From positions 1-51,239 of the forward strand of contig SVNX01000017.1 in the NCBI GenBank assembly GCA_015066665.1: a stretch of 51,239 nt of DNA, written 5' to 3'. Within the stretch, counting starts at the first letter, position 1. Every line of letters begins with the position of its first letter. The notes under the pieces were generated by a model that saw only the letters and a list, made by a program, of their open reading frames with translations, had not been told where the DNA came from and ran no database searches. Positions 8,597 to 16,962 of this stretch are shown piece by piece. The position numbers and the translations under genes were made by a program. Source of the DNA: Ruminococcus sp. GTDB lineage: Bacteria; Bacillota; Clostridia; Oscillospirales; Ruminococcaceae.

Positions 8597-10060
8597 ATGA
8601 CAGCCATTGGCTTTGATAACGAAAAATACCTGCATATGCAGTCCGAACATATCCGGAACAGAATTGACCAGTTCGGCGGCAAGCTCTATCTCGAGTTCGG
8701 CGGCAAGCTGTTCGATGATTACCATGCATCCCGTGTGCTGCCCGGCTTCCAGCCCGACAGCAAGCTCAAAATGCTCCTCCAGCTGAAGGAGCGTGTCGAG
8801 ATCGTCATGGCCATCAATGCCGAGGACATCGTCAAGAACAAGCTCCGCAGCGACCTTGGCATCACCTATGACCTCGATGTTGTCCGTCTCATTGACTGCT
8901 TCCGCAAGATCGGTCTCTATGTCAGCAGCGTCGTGATGACCCGATTCGACGGTCAGACCGCCGTTGTCGCCTTCCAGAAGCGTCTGGAAGCCCTTGGCGT
9001 GCGTGTTTACCGCCATTATCCCATCGAGGGCTACCCCTCCGATATCCAGAAGATCGTCAGCGATGAGGGCTACGGCAAAAACGAATACATTCCCACCACC
9101 CGTGAGCTTGTGGTTGTGACTGCACCCGGCCCCGGCAGCGGCAAGATGGCCGTCTGCATGTCCCAGCTCTATCATGAAAACAAGCGCGGCTGCAAGGCCG
9201 GCTATGCCAAGTTTGAGACCTTCCCCATCTGGAATATCCCGCTCAAGCATCCGGTGAATCTGGCATATGAAGCCGCCACCGCCGACCTTAACGATGTGAA
9301 CATGATCGACCCGTTCCATCTTGATGCCTATGGCGAAACCACTGTCAATTACAACCGTGACGTGGAGATTTTCCCCGTTGTGACAGCCATGCTTGAGAAT
9401 ATTCTCGGCGAGTGCCCCTACAAATCCCCCACGGATATGGGCGTGAATATGGCCGGCAACTGCATCATTGATGATGAAGTGACCAAGGATGCGTCCCGTC
9501 AGGAAATTCTCCGCCGTTATTATGCCGCCATGTGCGACCAGCGCAAGGGTCTCATCGGCGAGGATGTGACCTTCAAGCTCAAGCTCCTCATGAAGAAAGC
9601 CGGCATCACCGTCAATGACCGTGAGGTGACCGCCCCTGCGCTTCAGCGTGCCGCTCTGACCGGTGCGCCTGCTGCCGCAATGCAGCTGCCGGACGGCACC
9701 ATTGTGACGGGCCGAACCTCCGAGCTGCTGGGTGCGTCCTCCGCACTGCTGCTCAATGCGCTCAAGAAGCTGGCCGGACTTGAGGACAGCCTGCATGTGA
9801 TGTCCCCGACGATCATCGAGCCGATTCAGCATCTGAAGGTCGATCATCTGGGCAACCGCAATCCTTGCCTGCATACGGATGAAACGCTGATTGCCCTGTC
9901 GATCTGTGCGGCAACGGATGAAAAGGCAGAGCTGTGCATGCAGCAGCTGGACAAGCTCCGCGGCTGCGAGGTGCATTCCTCCGTCATTCTGTCGGCCGTG
10001 GATGAAAAGGTCTTCCGCAGACTTGGTGTGAACCTGACCTGCGAGCCTGTGTATCAGTAA
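8597..10060 (+). CDS. DUF1846 family protein
   Basis: 487 residues, full length for DUF1846. It has a Rossmann-like N-terminal part (YLEFGGKLFDDYHASRVLPG is the usual family opening) and a P-loop-like APGPGSGK (about 176-183). Conserved in many Bacillota but with no agreed biochemical role; the P-loop and the large two-domain layout suggest a nucleotide-binding enzyme. Single gene with its own promoter and a weak hairpin after the stop. AGAGGTG lies 5 bases before the ATG. Confidence 0.9.
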   Translation: MTAIGFDNEKYLHMQSEHIRNRIDQFGGKLYLEFGGKLFDDYHASRVLPGFQPDSKLKMLLQLKERVEIVMAINAEDIVKNKLRSDLGITYDLDVVRLIDCFRKIGLYVSSVVMTRFDGQTAVVAFQKRLEALGVRVYRHYPIEGYPSDIQKIVSDEGYGKNEYIPTTRELVVVTAPGPGSGKMAVCMSQLYHENKRGCKAGYAKFETFPIWNIPLKHPVNLAYEAATADLNDVNMIDPFHLDAYGETTVNYNRDVEIFPVVTAMLENILGECPYKSPTDMGVNMAGNCIIDDEVTKDASRQEILRRYYAAMCDQRKGLIGEDVTFKLKLLMKKAGITVNDREVTAPALQRAALTGAPAAAMQLPDGTIVTGRTSELLGASSALLLNALKKLAGLEDSLHVMSPTIIEPIQHLKVDHLGNRNPCLHTDETLIALSICAATDEKAELCMQQLDKLRGCEVHSSVILSAVDEKVFRRLGVNLTCEPVYQ

Positions 10061-10065
10061 TGTCA

Positions 10066-10090
10066 GCAGCCCGCCGGACAGGCGGGCTGC
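10066..10090 (+). terminator. possible terminator hairpin after the DUF1846 gene
   Basis: Perfect stem GCAGCCCGCC / GGCGGGCTGC with a GGACA loop, but only ACTTGTTG follows, so termination may be weak. Confidence 0.45.
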
Positions 10091-10095
10091 ACTTG

Positions 10096-10687
10096 TTGAA
10101 AAGGGGGGCTTTTCAGACGCCTGCCCCGCCCCCAGAGGGGCAATGTCAACAACTTTAGGAAAGTTGTGCAAAGATTGCCCCCACCCCAACCCCTCCCCGA
10201 GGGGAGGGGCTTATGATGCGGGGTGCTGCGCACCCCGCCCCCGCTTGAAAAGGGGGCTTTTCAGACGCCTGCCCCGCTCCCAGAGGGGCAATGTCAACAA
10301 CTTTAGGAAAGTTGTGCAAAGATTGCCCCCACCCCAACCCCTCCCCGAGGGGAGGGGCTTATGATGCGGGGTGCTGCGCACCCCGCCCCGCTTGAAAAGG
10401 GGGCTTTTCAGACGCCTGCCCCGCCCCCAGAGGGGCAATGTCAACAACTTTAGGAAAGTTGTGCAAAGATTGCCCCCACCCCAACCCCTCCCCGAGGGGA
10501 GGGGCTTATGATGCGGGGTGCTGCGCACCCCGCCCCCGCTTGAAAAGGGGGCTTTTCAGACGCCTGCCCCGCTCCCAGAGGGGCAATGTCAACAACTTTA
10601 GGAAAGTTGTGCAAAGATTGCCCCCACCCCAACCCCTCCCCGAGGGGAGGGGCTTATGATGCGGGGTGCTGCGCACCCCGCCCCCGC
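10096..10687. repeat. four tandem copies of a ~148-bp GC-rich unit
   Basis: Units begin near 10096, 10245, 10392 and 10540 (period 147-149) and are almost identical. Each holds a perfect 8-bp hairpin (ACAACTTT-AGG-AAAGTTGT), a C-rich/G-rich inverted tract (CCCCTCCCC-GA-GGGGAGGGG) and a GCGGGGTGC/GCACCCCGC hairpin. Short open frames through it, such as one starting MSTTLGKLCKDCPHP, recur identically in each copy and have no sign of being genes. Confidence 0.95.
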
Positions 10688-10766
10688 CATGGGATGATGC
10701 CTCTTACGGAGAGAAGAACGAATCATGCCCCTGCGGATTCAGGAACATCAGAAAAGGAGCCATCCG

Positions 10767-11246
10767 ATGAAAAAGAACATAGAAAAAACCAATGTCATGC
10801 GGCTGCTCGATCAGAAGAAGATCGCTTATGAGAGCCATTGCTATGCCGATACCGATGCGCTCAGCGGCACCGAGGTCGCCGAAGCCCTCGGCCAGAACCC
10901 CGCACAGGTGTTCAAGACCCTCGTCACGGTCGGCAGCTCAAAACAGTATTTCGTCTTCCTCGTACCCGTGGCAGAGGAGCTTGACCTCAAAAAAGCCGCC
11001 AAGGCCGTCGGGGAGAAGAGCATCGCCATGATCAAATCCAAAGAACTCCTGCCTCTGACAGGATATGTACACGGCGGCTGCTCGCCCATCGGCATGAAAA
11101 AGCAGTTCCGCACCACAATTCATGCATCGGCCGCATCGTTTGCGACCATCATTTTCAGTGCCGGCAAGATCGGCTATCAGGTGGAGCTGTCACCCGAAGC
11201 ACTCCGGAAGGCCATCCGCTATGAGCTTGCAGATCTGATCGTATAA
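10767..11246 (+). CDS. ybaK: YbaK/EbsC-type Cys-tRNA(Pro) deacylase
   Basis: 159 residues. The YbaK domain covers nearly all of it: KTNVMRLLDQKKIAYESHCY at the start, a KTLVTVG strand, the family lysine region in VFKTLV, and GGCSPIGMKK. The family hydrolyses Cys wrongly attached to tRNA(Pro), acting on ProRS products in trans. The start at 10767 is set by AAGGAG seven bases upstream; an earlier in-frame Met (10725) lies in the repeat edge. It follows the tandem repeat array directly and ends in a strong terminator, so it is a single-gene unit. Confidence 0.9.
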   Translation: MKKNIEKTNVMRLLDQKKIAYESHCYADTDALSGTEVAEALGQNPAQVFKTLVTVGSSKQYFVFLVPVAEELDLKKAAKAVGEKSIAMIKSKELLPLTGYVHGGCSPIGMKKQFRTTIHASAASFATIIFSAGKIGYQVELSPEALRKAIRYELADLIV

Positions 11247-11254
11247 ATCATGTA

Positions 11255-11280
11255 CCCCCTCCATGCGGAGGGGGATTTTT
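11255..11280 (+). terminator. terminator of ybaK
   Basis: CCCCCTCC-ATGC-GGAGGGGG followed by ATTTTT. Confidence 0.85.
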
Positions 11281-11284
11281 CGTA

Positions 11285-12001
11285 TTACAGTGTATATCCC
11301 TTTGCCCGCAGATTGTCGATCAGATCGCCCAGAATCGCCGCATTGGCCGAAGAAACCGAATGCAGCAGCAGGATCTCTCCGCCATGGGCTGCGTCCGTGA
11401 GCGATTCAAGTGCCGCTGCCGGATCGGGCTGATCATCCACCAGCCAGTCCACATGTGCTCCGCTCCAGAACAGCGTCTTGTAGCCGAGCGACTGGGCCGT
11501 TTCCAGCGTCATTTCATCGTATTCGCCGCAGGGGCAGCGGAAATACTGCATTGTATAGCCGTATTTTTGGATCACAAATTCATGCAGCGAACCAATCTCC
11601 TCCCGCTTGCCTGCCCCATCCAGAGTGGGGAGACTTGCGTGAGTCATGCCGTGGTTGCCAAGCATGTGCCCCTCGGCGATCATCCGCTCCACAAGTGCCG
11701 TCTCACGCTTGGCATAATCGCCGGTGAGGAAGAAAATCGCCGTGACCTGCTTTTCGGCAAGCGTATCCAGAATGTCATCCGTGTAGCCGTTTTCATAGCC
11801 CTGATCGAATGTCAGAATCACCCGTTTCCGGTCGGGTGTTGTGGCATAGGCGTCGTACGCACCGTACTGCGCATCGAATGCAAGCGCATCCAACGGACAG
11901 CCGTCTGCATCCGTGGCCTTGCCCTGGCCGTAGCCGATGGCTGCCGCCGGCATTGTCTGCATCAGGCTCAGACCCAGCAGCAGTGCCGCAATTCGTTTCA
12001 T
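11285..12001 (-). CDS. secreted NodB-fold deacetylase, PdaA-like
   Basis: 238 residues with a signal peptide (MKRIAALLLGLSLMQTMPAAA). The NodB motifs are TFDQGYENGYT (Asp66 with Gln67 where most members have a second Asp, as in PdaA-type enzymes), NHGMTH (His117 and His121, metal ligands), RCPCGEYD, and LLLHSVS near the end. PdaA-type enzymes remove acetyl groups from muramic acid so that muramic delta-lactam forms in spore cortex. Given dpaAB in the same window, a spore-cortex role is reasonable but not proven; a vegetative peptidoglycan deacetylase is the alternative. Convergent with ybaK. Confidence 0.85.
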   Translation of the reverse strand: MKRIAALLLGLSLMQTMPAAAIGYGQGKATDADGCPLDALAFDAQYGAYDAYATTPDRKRVILTFDQGYENGYTDDILDTLAEKQVTAIFFLTGDYAKRETALVERMIAEGHMLGNHGMTHASLPTLDGAGKREEIGSLHEFVIQKYGYTMQYFRCPCGEYDEMTLETAQSLGYKTLFWSGAHVDWLVDDQPDPAAALESLTDAAHGGEILLLHSVSSANAAILGDLIDNLRAKGYTL

Positions 12002-12093
12002 ACCATCCCTCTTTTCTTTGGCGTATCCGCCGTAATTAGTATCTGCAAAGAGCGGGACGATACAGATGGGAATGGCCGTGAAAAAAACAGGAA

Positions 12094-12121
12094 GCCCGTA
12101 CCGCTTCTATGCAGTACGGGC
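12094..12121. terminator. terminator between ireB and the deacetylase gene
   Basis: GCCCGTAC (12094-12101) pairs with GTACGGGC (12114-12121). Read on the minus strand, the stem is followed after CTTCC by a T-rich stretch; on the plus strand GTTTTTT follows directly. Confidence 0.7.
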
Positions 12122-12134
12122 GTTTTTTACAGAA

Positions 12135-12380
12135 TCAGTGGTTCAGGTAGGACTTCACAAGCACCTGCAGCAGCTCGTCACGGTCGATGTGGCGGATCAG
12201 AGCGCGTGCATTATTATGGGTGGTTATGTAAGTCGGATCCTCGGACAGAATATAACCAACAATCTGATTGATGGGATTGTAACCCTTTTGTACAAGAGCA
12301 TCATAAATAATGGTAAGATTCCGCTTGAGCTCAATCTCCCGCTCCTCGTTCACTGAAAATGTCATTGTTTTATCGAACAT
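12135..12380 (-). CDS. ireB: IreB family regulatory phosphoprotein
   Basis: 81 residues, the exact size of the IreB (DUF965) family, with TMTFSVNEE at the N terminus, GYNPINQIVGYILSEDPTYI in the middle and HNNARALIRHIDRDELL. In Enterococcus, IreB is phosphorylated by the Ser/Thr kinase IreK on N-terminal threonines and restrains cephalosporin resistance. The Thr residues at positions 5 and 7 fit that site. In many Bacillota the gene precedes yrrK and yrzB; here those neighbours are missing. GAGGAAG lies upstream, and it has its own promoter. Confidence 0.92.
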   Translation of the reverse strand: MFDKTMTFSVNEEREIELKRNLTIIYDALVQKGYNPINQIVGYILSEDPTYITTHNNARALIRHIDRDELLQVLVKSYLNH

Positions 12381-12417
12381 GATGCTTCCTCCTTACCGGA
12401 ATAAATTTGCTGTCTTT

Positions 12418-12446
12418 ATTATAACCGATTTTTCGTTTTATCTCAA
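12418..12446 (-). promoter_or_regulatory. sigma-A promoter of ireB
   Basis: Minus strand TTGAGA (12441-12446), 17 bases, TATAAT (12418-12423). Confidence 0.7.
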
Positions 12447-12557
12447 TAGTTTACGGCAGATTTCTCTTCGCTTTCTACGTTTTGTAGGGAAAAGACCTCA
12501 CAGTTTTGTGCATTCTGACGAATCCGCAGGGACCGGAGCCCCTGCGGCACGCCGTAC

Positions 12558-12743
12558 TTACTCGCAGTTTGTGCAGGTTCTTTTCACGAAGGAATCGCAC
12601 TCGGTGCACTCGGGCACGGTGGGATTGGCCTCATGTGTGCCGACCTTGATGCAGTCGAGGCTGCAGTAGTTCTCGGTCTCCATGTTGTACTTGCACTGGG
12701 AAACGGTGCACTGAATGTTGGAATTCTTTTTCATCATATTCAT
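12558..12743 (-). CDS. DUF1540 small Cys-rich protein
   Basis: 61 residues with eight Cys in a DUF1540-like pattern (CTVSQCKYN, YCSLDCIKV, ECTECDSFV, CTNC), probably binding a metal such as zinc. Such proteins are common in spore-formers; no biochemical role is settled. Three in-frame ATGs lie at the start (12743, 12737, 12734). AGGAG is 4 bases from the first and 10 from the second, so the exact start is uncertain by two or three residues. Confidence 0.8.
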   Translation of the reverse strand: MNMMKKNSNIQCTVSQCKYNMETENYCSLDCIKVGTHEANPTVPECTECDSFVKRTCTNCE

Positions 12744-12777
12744 GCATCTCCTAATCTATGCGCCGCGGCGCAAAAAA

Positions 12778-12823
12778 TTTCTGCCCTGTCGGACAATGCT
12801 ATTATGCACCGACGGGGCAGAAA
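12778..12823 (-). terminator. terminator of the 72-residue gene
   Basis: Stem of about 14 bp, TTTCTGCCC-TGTCGG (12778-12792) with CCGACGGGGCAGAAA (12809-12823), followed on the minus strand by TTTTTTG. Confidence 0.8.
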
Positions 12824-12850
12824 TATACACATTTGATTTTGGAGCCGGAC

Positions 12851-13069
12851 TTACTTCTTGCCGAAGAGACCGCCGAGCTTATCGCCGATGCTGTCGAGGC
12901 TGATCTTGGCCTTGACGCCGTCCACGATCTTTTCTACCTGATCATTGGGCAGATCCACGCCGAGCAGGGATTCCACAGCGGAGATGGGATCGTCCTGGAA
13001 CTTCTTCTGCAGATCCTTGTCGTTCTTGATTTTGTCGGTCAGTTCTTCGATTTTTGCCTTGATATCCAT
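12851..13069 (-). CDS. 72-residue helical protein of unknown function
   Basis: Start at the ATG 13069 (AGGTG six bases upstream); a GTG three codons earlier is less likely. Highly charged and helical: IEELTDKIKNDKDLQKKFQ, then DPISAVESLLGVDLPNDQ, then VDGVKAKISLD and a C-terminal GDKLGGLFGKK tail. The pattern of a short helix, a DP turn, a helix and LG-x-DLP recalls leader regions of Nif11/nitrile-hydratase-type peptides, but no maturation enzyme is nearby and there is no clear core peptide. It may simply be a small cytoplasmic protein. Own promoter and strong terminator, so it is a stand-alone, probably well expressed unit. Confidence 0.75.
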   Translation of the reverse strand: MDIKAKIEELTDKIKNDKDLQKKFQDDPISAVESLLGVDLPNDQVEKIVDGVKAKISLDSIGDKLGGLFGKK

Positions 13070-13127
13070 AGTATACACCTGTCTTTCGTAATTTCATGCC
13101 CCATAGAGGACATGGTGGGATACATTG

Positions 13128-13156
13128 ATTATAGCATATTTTAACAGAAAATGCAA
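13128..13156 (-). promoter_or_regulatory. sigma-A promoter of the 72-residue gene
   Basis: Minus strand TTGCAT (13151-13156), 17 bases, TATAAT (13128-13133). Confidence 0.7.
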
Positions 13157-13194
13157 GGGGATGGGGAAAGTTTTCACGATATTTTCATATCTTC

Positions 13195-14100
13195 TCAGCG
13201 AAAGGCCTCGGCAATGTTTGCCTCGGTGAGATTGCGGTAGGGGATGGTGATCTCGCTGCGGCCGCCGAGCGTTTCGCTGTACCATGCTTCATATGCGGTC
13301 ACATCAATGGGTTCGCCGTCGGCGCCGTTCTGGTTGATGTAGTACACAATGCCCGTGCCGCTGGTGTCGATGTCATGCGGGAATGCCTCGCCCTCATAAC
13401 CTGTGGGGAAGCTCTCGCCGTCCCATGCATCCACGAAGGCAATGTCCTCATAGACGCCCGTAGCGGGATTGTAGCGGGAGACGCCATACGGCCAGAAGCG
13501 GCCGGCATGTCCCTGATTATGGGAGACACCGCTTGTCACATAGCCGCCGGTGTAGTAGACCGTTGCCGGAAAGGCACAGTATTCTTCAACGATATTGCCG
13601 GCATCATCCACGCCGAACACATACTCGACCATGGCCGCCATGCAGTTGAAATCATCCCGCAGCATCAGCTCCATCTCGCCGTCCTCGTCGATGTCGATGA
13701 CTGCGAACTGGATGTCAGAGATCTGTCCGAAGCCGTCGAGAATACAGTCCGTCCCGTTCGGATAAATGCTTGCGTAATACAGTGTTTCTGCGGCTGCACG
13801 GAGTGTGGACAGGGTGCTGTCGGCGGGCGGATCGGTTTTCTCGCCGCCGATCTGGATGCCGACAGAAAGACCGCCGGCCGTGGTCGTGGGCGGTTCGGTA
13901 ACGGGCAGTGCCGTTGTGGGAGCTTCAGTGGGGGCGTCGGTAGGCGCTTCAGTAATGGGCTGCGTCGTGGCGATCTCGTAGCGGTCGAATGCACCGGAAG
14001 AACCGCTTTCTGCCGGTTCCGATGCCGTACCGCAGCCGCACAGAAGTACGGCGCACAGAGAAGATGCGCACACTGCGGTGATATTTTTATTCAATTTCAT
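13195..14100 (-). CDS. secreted lipoprotein of unknown function
   Basis: 301 residues. Lipoprotein signal with lipobox L-C-G-C (Cys23 would be lipidated), then a Pro/Thr/Glu-rich stalk (about 45-75: TEAPTDAPTEAPTTAL). The globular part contains FAVIDIDEDGEMELML, an Asp-rich loop seen in secreted clostridial proteins that may bind calcium. No catalytic motif is recognised. The start at 14100 has an ideal AAGGAGG six bases upstream; the open frame continues 41 codons further but crosses the promoter. Exported and anchored to the outer face of the membrane. Confidence 0.8.
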   Translation of the reverse strand: MKLNKNITAVCASSLCAVLLCGCGTASEPAESGSSGAFDRYEIATTQPITEAPTDAPTEAPTTALPVTEPPTTTAGGLSVGIQIGGEKTDPPADSTLSTLRAAAETLYYASIYPNGTDCILDGFGQISDIQFAVIDIDEDGEMELMLRDDFNCMAAMVEYVFGVDDAGNIVEEYCAFPATVYYTGGYVTSGVSHNQGHAGRFWPYGVSRYNPATGVYEDIAFVDAWDGESFPTGYEGEAFPHDIDTSGTGIVYYINQNGADGEPIDVTAYEAWYSETLGGRSEITIPYRNLTEANIAEAFR

Positions 14101-14131
14101 GGATGACCTCCTTAGATGATATTCCATTTTT

Positions 14132-14160
14132 ATTGTACCACAAAAGCGGCAGGAAGTCAA
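14132..14160 (-). promoter_or_regulatory. sigma-A promoter of the lipoprotein gene
   Basis: Minus strand TTGACT (14155-14160), 17 bases, TACAAT (14132-14137). Confidence 0.7.
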
Positions 14161-14360
14161 TCGGCGGGCGGCTGTTTCCGCTGGCATGGGGGATGGAAAG
14201 ATCGCCGTTTCGTCATTTTTCATAAATTTCCACTGCGGGCCTTGGAAGGGGGCGGAATTTGAATTGCCTGTTTTTCGGGAAAAAATCTCAAAGACGGCGG
14301 GAAGGGCATTCGACAGGATGAAAAAACCATTGTATTCCTGCGGTTTTTTAAAAAAAACTA

Positions 14361-14389
14361 TTGAAAATTGAAACCGTTTGTGGTATTAT
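14361..14389 (+). promoter_or_regulatory. sigma-A promoter of guaA
   Basis: TTGAAA (14361-14366), 17 bases, TATTAT (14384-14389). The spacer between here and the lipoprotein promoter (about 14165-14360) holds no gene, repeat or purine-riboswitch consensus that I can recognise. Confidence 0.65.
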
Positions 14390-14469
14390 AATATATATCA
14401 AAAATATCCCGTCAAAACGACGGCATTCCGCCGTACGCTGATGCGTATTCATCTGGAGGAGAGTGTAAT

Positions 14470-15468
14470 ATGAGTAATGTAAGACCGGAATCCATGGCAA
14501 GAATCAACACCCCTGAGCTCGCACAGGCGTTCATTGAAGAACAGATTGCAGAAGTGCGTGCACAGGTCGGTGATAAAAAGGTGCTGCTGGCGCTGTCCGG
14601 CGGTGTGGACAGCTCCGTTGTTGCGGCTCTGCTGATCAAGGCCATCGGCAAGCAGCTGGTATGTGTGCATGTCAACCACGGTCTGATGCGTAAGGGCGAA
14701 AGCGAAGCCGTGATTGAGGTCTTCCGCAATCAGCTCGACGCAAACCTCGTTTATATCGATGCGACTGACCGCTTCCTCGATCTTCTCAAGGACGTTGCAG
14801 ATCCTGAGAAGAAGCGCAAGATCATCGGCGGCGAATTCATTAAGGTGTTCGATGAGGAGGCTGCCAAGCTTGACGGCATTTCCTTCCTTGCACAGGGTAC
14901 CATTTATCCCGATATCCTCGAGTCCATCAAGGCTAAGGAGAGCGGCAAGCCCGTGAAGTCCCACCATAATGTAGGCGGACTGCCTGAAGAGATGCAGTTT
15001 GAGCTGGTTGAGCCTGTGAAGTTCCTGTTCAAGGATGAGGTTCGTGTTGTCGGCAAGGCACTGGGTCTGCCCGCTTCCATGGTAGACCGTCAGCCGTTCC
15101 CCGGCCCCGGACTTGGTGTAAGATGTCTCGGTGCAATCACCCGTGACCGTCTGCATGCCCTGCGTGAGGCAGACGCCATCCTGCGTGAAGAGTTTGAGAT
15201 TGCCGGTCTCAATCAGACCGTATGGCAGTACTTCATCGCTGTGCCCGATGTCAAGAGCGTCGGCGTGAAGGACGAAAAGCGCTATGAGGGCTGGCCGGCG
15301 ATCATCCGTGCCGTGAATACAACGGATGCCATGAGCGCAACGATCGAGGAGATCCCCTATGCACTGCTCCACAAGATCACAGCCCGCATCACAGCAGAGG
15401 TTGAGGGCATCAACCGTGTGCTGTATGACCTCACCCCCAAGCCTGTTGGCACGATCGAGTGGGAATAA
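14470..15468 (+). CDS. guaA: GMP synthase ATP-pyrophosphatase subunit (no amidotransferase domain)
   Basis: 332 residues. ATP-PPase signature SGGVDSS (43-49), then VHVNHGLMRKGE, LAQGTIYPDILES, and the C-terminal dimerisation domain with RQPFPGPGLGVR and a normal family end (LYDLTPKPVGTIEWE). Adenylates XMP and aminates it to GMP. Typical bacterial GuaA is about 510 residues with a class-I glutamine amidotransferase at the N terminus; that domain is absent, so this is the two-subunit form known from archaea and some anaerobes, and the amidotransferase subunit must be encoded elsewhere. GGAGG nine bases before the ATG. Followed by purC in the same direction after 62 bases. Confidence 0.93.
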   Translation: MSNVRPESMARINTPELAQAFIEEQIAEVRAQVGDKKVLLALSGGVDSSVVAALLIKAIGKQLVCVHVNHGLMRKGESEAVIEVFRNQLDANLVYIDATDRFLDLLKDVADPEKKRKIIGGEFIKVFDEEAAKLDGISFLAQGTIYPDILESIKAKESGKPVKSHHNVGGLPEEMQFELVEPVKFLFKDEVRVVGKALGLPASMVDRQPFPGPGLGVRCLGAITRDRLHALREADAILREEFEIAGLNQTVWQYFIAVPDVKSVGVKDEKRYEGWPAIIRAVNTTDAMSATIEEIPYALLHKITARITAEVEGINRVLYDLTPKPVGTIEWE

Positions 15469-15530
15469 TCCCCCCCGACCGCATCATCAAGTTTAGTCTA
15501 TATTCCAATCAATGAAAGGAAGTTATCACT

Positions 15531-16214
15531 ATGGAAAAGATCTACACTGGCAAGACGAAGGACGTTTACAAGCTGGAGAACGGCAATGTAATGCTCAAGT
15601 TCAAGGATGACTGCACCGGCAAGGACGGCGTATTCGATCCCGGCGAGAACACCGTTGGTCTGACCATCGACGGCATCGGCAAGGCAAATCTCCAGACATC
15701 CGTTTACTACTTCGAAAAGCTCAAGGAAGCCGGCATCAAGACTCACTATGTAAGTGCTGACATTGAGAATGCAACGATGGAAGTACTGCCCGCAACTGTA
15801 TTCGGTCATGGTCTGGAAGTCATCTGCCGTCTGGTCGCAACAGGCAGCTTTATCAGAAGATACGGCGAGTACATGGCTGACGGCACAGTGATTGACGGCG
15901 GCTATGTAGAGTGCACCTTCAAGAACGACGAGAAGGGCGATCCGCTGGTAACAAGCGAGGGTCTGGCAGTTCTGGGCGTTATGAGCCAGGAAATGTTCAA
16001 CAGCATGAAGGAGCAGACGCTGAAGATCACAAAGATCGTTGCAGACGATCTGAAGACCATCGGTCTGGATCTCTGGGACATCAAGTTCGAGTTTGGCTAC
16101 AACAACGGCGAAGTGATTCTGATCGATGAGATCGCATCCGGCAATATGCGTGTATACAAGGATGGCGTGATTGTAGATCCCGTTGAGCTGACAAAGCTGA
16201 TCAACAACAGATAA
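15531..16214 (+). CDS. purC: phosphoribosylaminoimidazole-succinocarboxamide synthase
   Basis: 227 residues. SAICAR synthetase: [20 protein letters not shown] at the N terminus with the ATP-binding strand, [14 protein letters not shown] (substrate loop), and [12 protein letters not shown] near the end with the metal-binding acidic residues. Joins CAIR and aspartate in step 7 of purine synthesis. Length is normal for the short bacterial form. No promoter seen between guaA and purC, so they probably form a two-gene purine unit closed by the terminator at 16221. Confidence 0.96.
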   Translation: MEKIYTGKTKDVYKLENGNVMLKFKDDCTGKDGVFDPGENTVGLTIDGIGKANLQTSVYYFEKLKEAGIKTHYVSADIENATMEVLPATVFGHGLEVICRLVATGSFIRRYGEYMADGTVIDGGYVECTFKNDEKGDPLVTSEGLAVLGVMSQEMFNSMKEQTLKITKIVADDLKTIGLDLWDIKFEFGYNNGEVILIDEIASGNMRVYKDGVIVDPVELTKLINNR

Positions 16215-16220
16215 TTGTAA

Positions 16221-16247
16221 AGGCACCGCTGATGCGGTGCCTTTTTC
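16221..16247 (+). terminator. terminator of guaA-purC
   Basis: AGGCACCGC-TGAT-GCGGTGCCT followed by TTTTC. Confidence 0.9.
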
Positions 16248-16283
16248 GGTTCCAAGGAGGTCTCTGCCTCGGGGCAAAAAATA

Positions 16284-16305
16284 AAACCGCTGAAAACAGC
16301 GGTTT
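16284..16305 (-). terminator. terminator of the two membrane-protein genes
   Basis: AAACCGCTG-AAAA-CAGCGGTTT, followed on the minus strand by TATTTTTTG. It overlaps the stop codon at 16304 by two bases. Confidence 0.8.
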
Positions 16306-16939
16306 ATGTATCGGATGCAGCCTCTTTCTTCACCAGACGTTCTTCCAGATAGCCGATAAGCTCTGCGTAGCCCTCCGTGGATTTCGGAATCTTCTTCTGG
16401 AATTTTTCCGTCACAACCAGCGTGGCGTCCTTCATGTCACGCAGCTCAAGCACTTCCGTCACCTCGTGCACGCGTGCACCGAATACATCGGCCACATCGC
16501 AGAGCAGCGGGATCATCACCTTTTCCACGGTCAGGATCGAGTTCTCCTGCAGACGGATCAGGATCTTCATCTTCGTGATGTGCTCCAGCGGATGCCGTAC
16601 TTTCATGAAGGTCGTGATGAGAGAGAGCGTCTCCTTGTAATATGTCCAGATGTGCACCTCATCACGCAGCTTGAACGAGAGCTTGATGCCCATCCAGATC
16701 AGATAAGCCAGCGCCAGAAGCAGTACCCCGATGGCCACGCCCATCCAGATCAGCGTTGCCGTTGTGAGCAGCGGTTCGGCTTCCGTGCGGACACGGGAGA
16801 CATCCTCCGCCAGACGCAGACAGAATCCTGTTACAGGGATCGCTGTGCAGAGAACAGCAAGGGAAACGTGCAGCACGATCATTTTGATGACTTCTTTTCT
16901 GGTGGTGCGGGTGGGGTAGAATGCAATCGGTTTTGCCAT
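16304..16939 (-). CDS. membrane protein of unknown function, two spans
   Basis: 211 residues. Two hydrophobic spans (about 21-41 and 62-84), separated by a short loop with VSRVRTEAEPLL, then a cytoplasmic or external C-terminal domain of about 120 residues that starts EVHIWTYYKETLSLIT and is charged. No family recognised. The second Met (16939) is used because AGGAGG lies 7 bases from it and only 1 base from the Met at 16945. Twenty-three bases after the SGNH-like gene, so the two are probably one transcript and may act together at the membrane. Confidence 0.75.
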   Translation of the reverse strand: MAKPIAFYPTRTTRKEVIKMIVLHVSLAVLCTAIPVTGFCLRLAEDVSRVRTEAEPLLTTATLIWMGVAIGVLLLALAYLIWMGIKLSFKLRDEVHIWTYYKETLSLITTFMKVRHPLEHITKMKILIRLQENSILTVEKVMIPLLCDVADVFGARVHEVTEVLELRDMKDATLVVTEKFQKKIPKSTEGYAELIGYLEERLVKKEAASDT

Positions 16940-16962
16940 AGACATGCCTCCTGTTCGTTTGA

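Noticed and set aside
8501-10189. 562-codon minus-strand frame opposite the DUF1846 gene
   Set aside because: The plus-strand gene has a promoter, ribosome site and conserved blocks; the reverse frame is a codon-bias shadow.
10096-10687. CRISPR array
   Set aside because: The whole unit repeats; there are no unique spacers between short direct repeats, and no cas genes. The same applies to the other tandem arrays.
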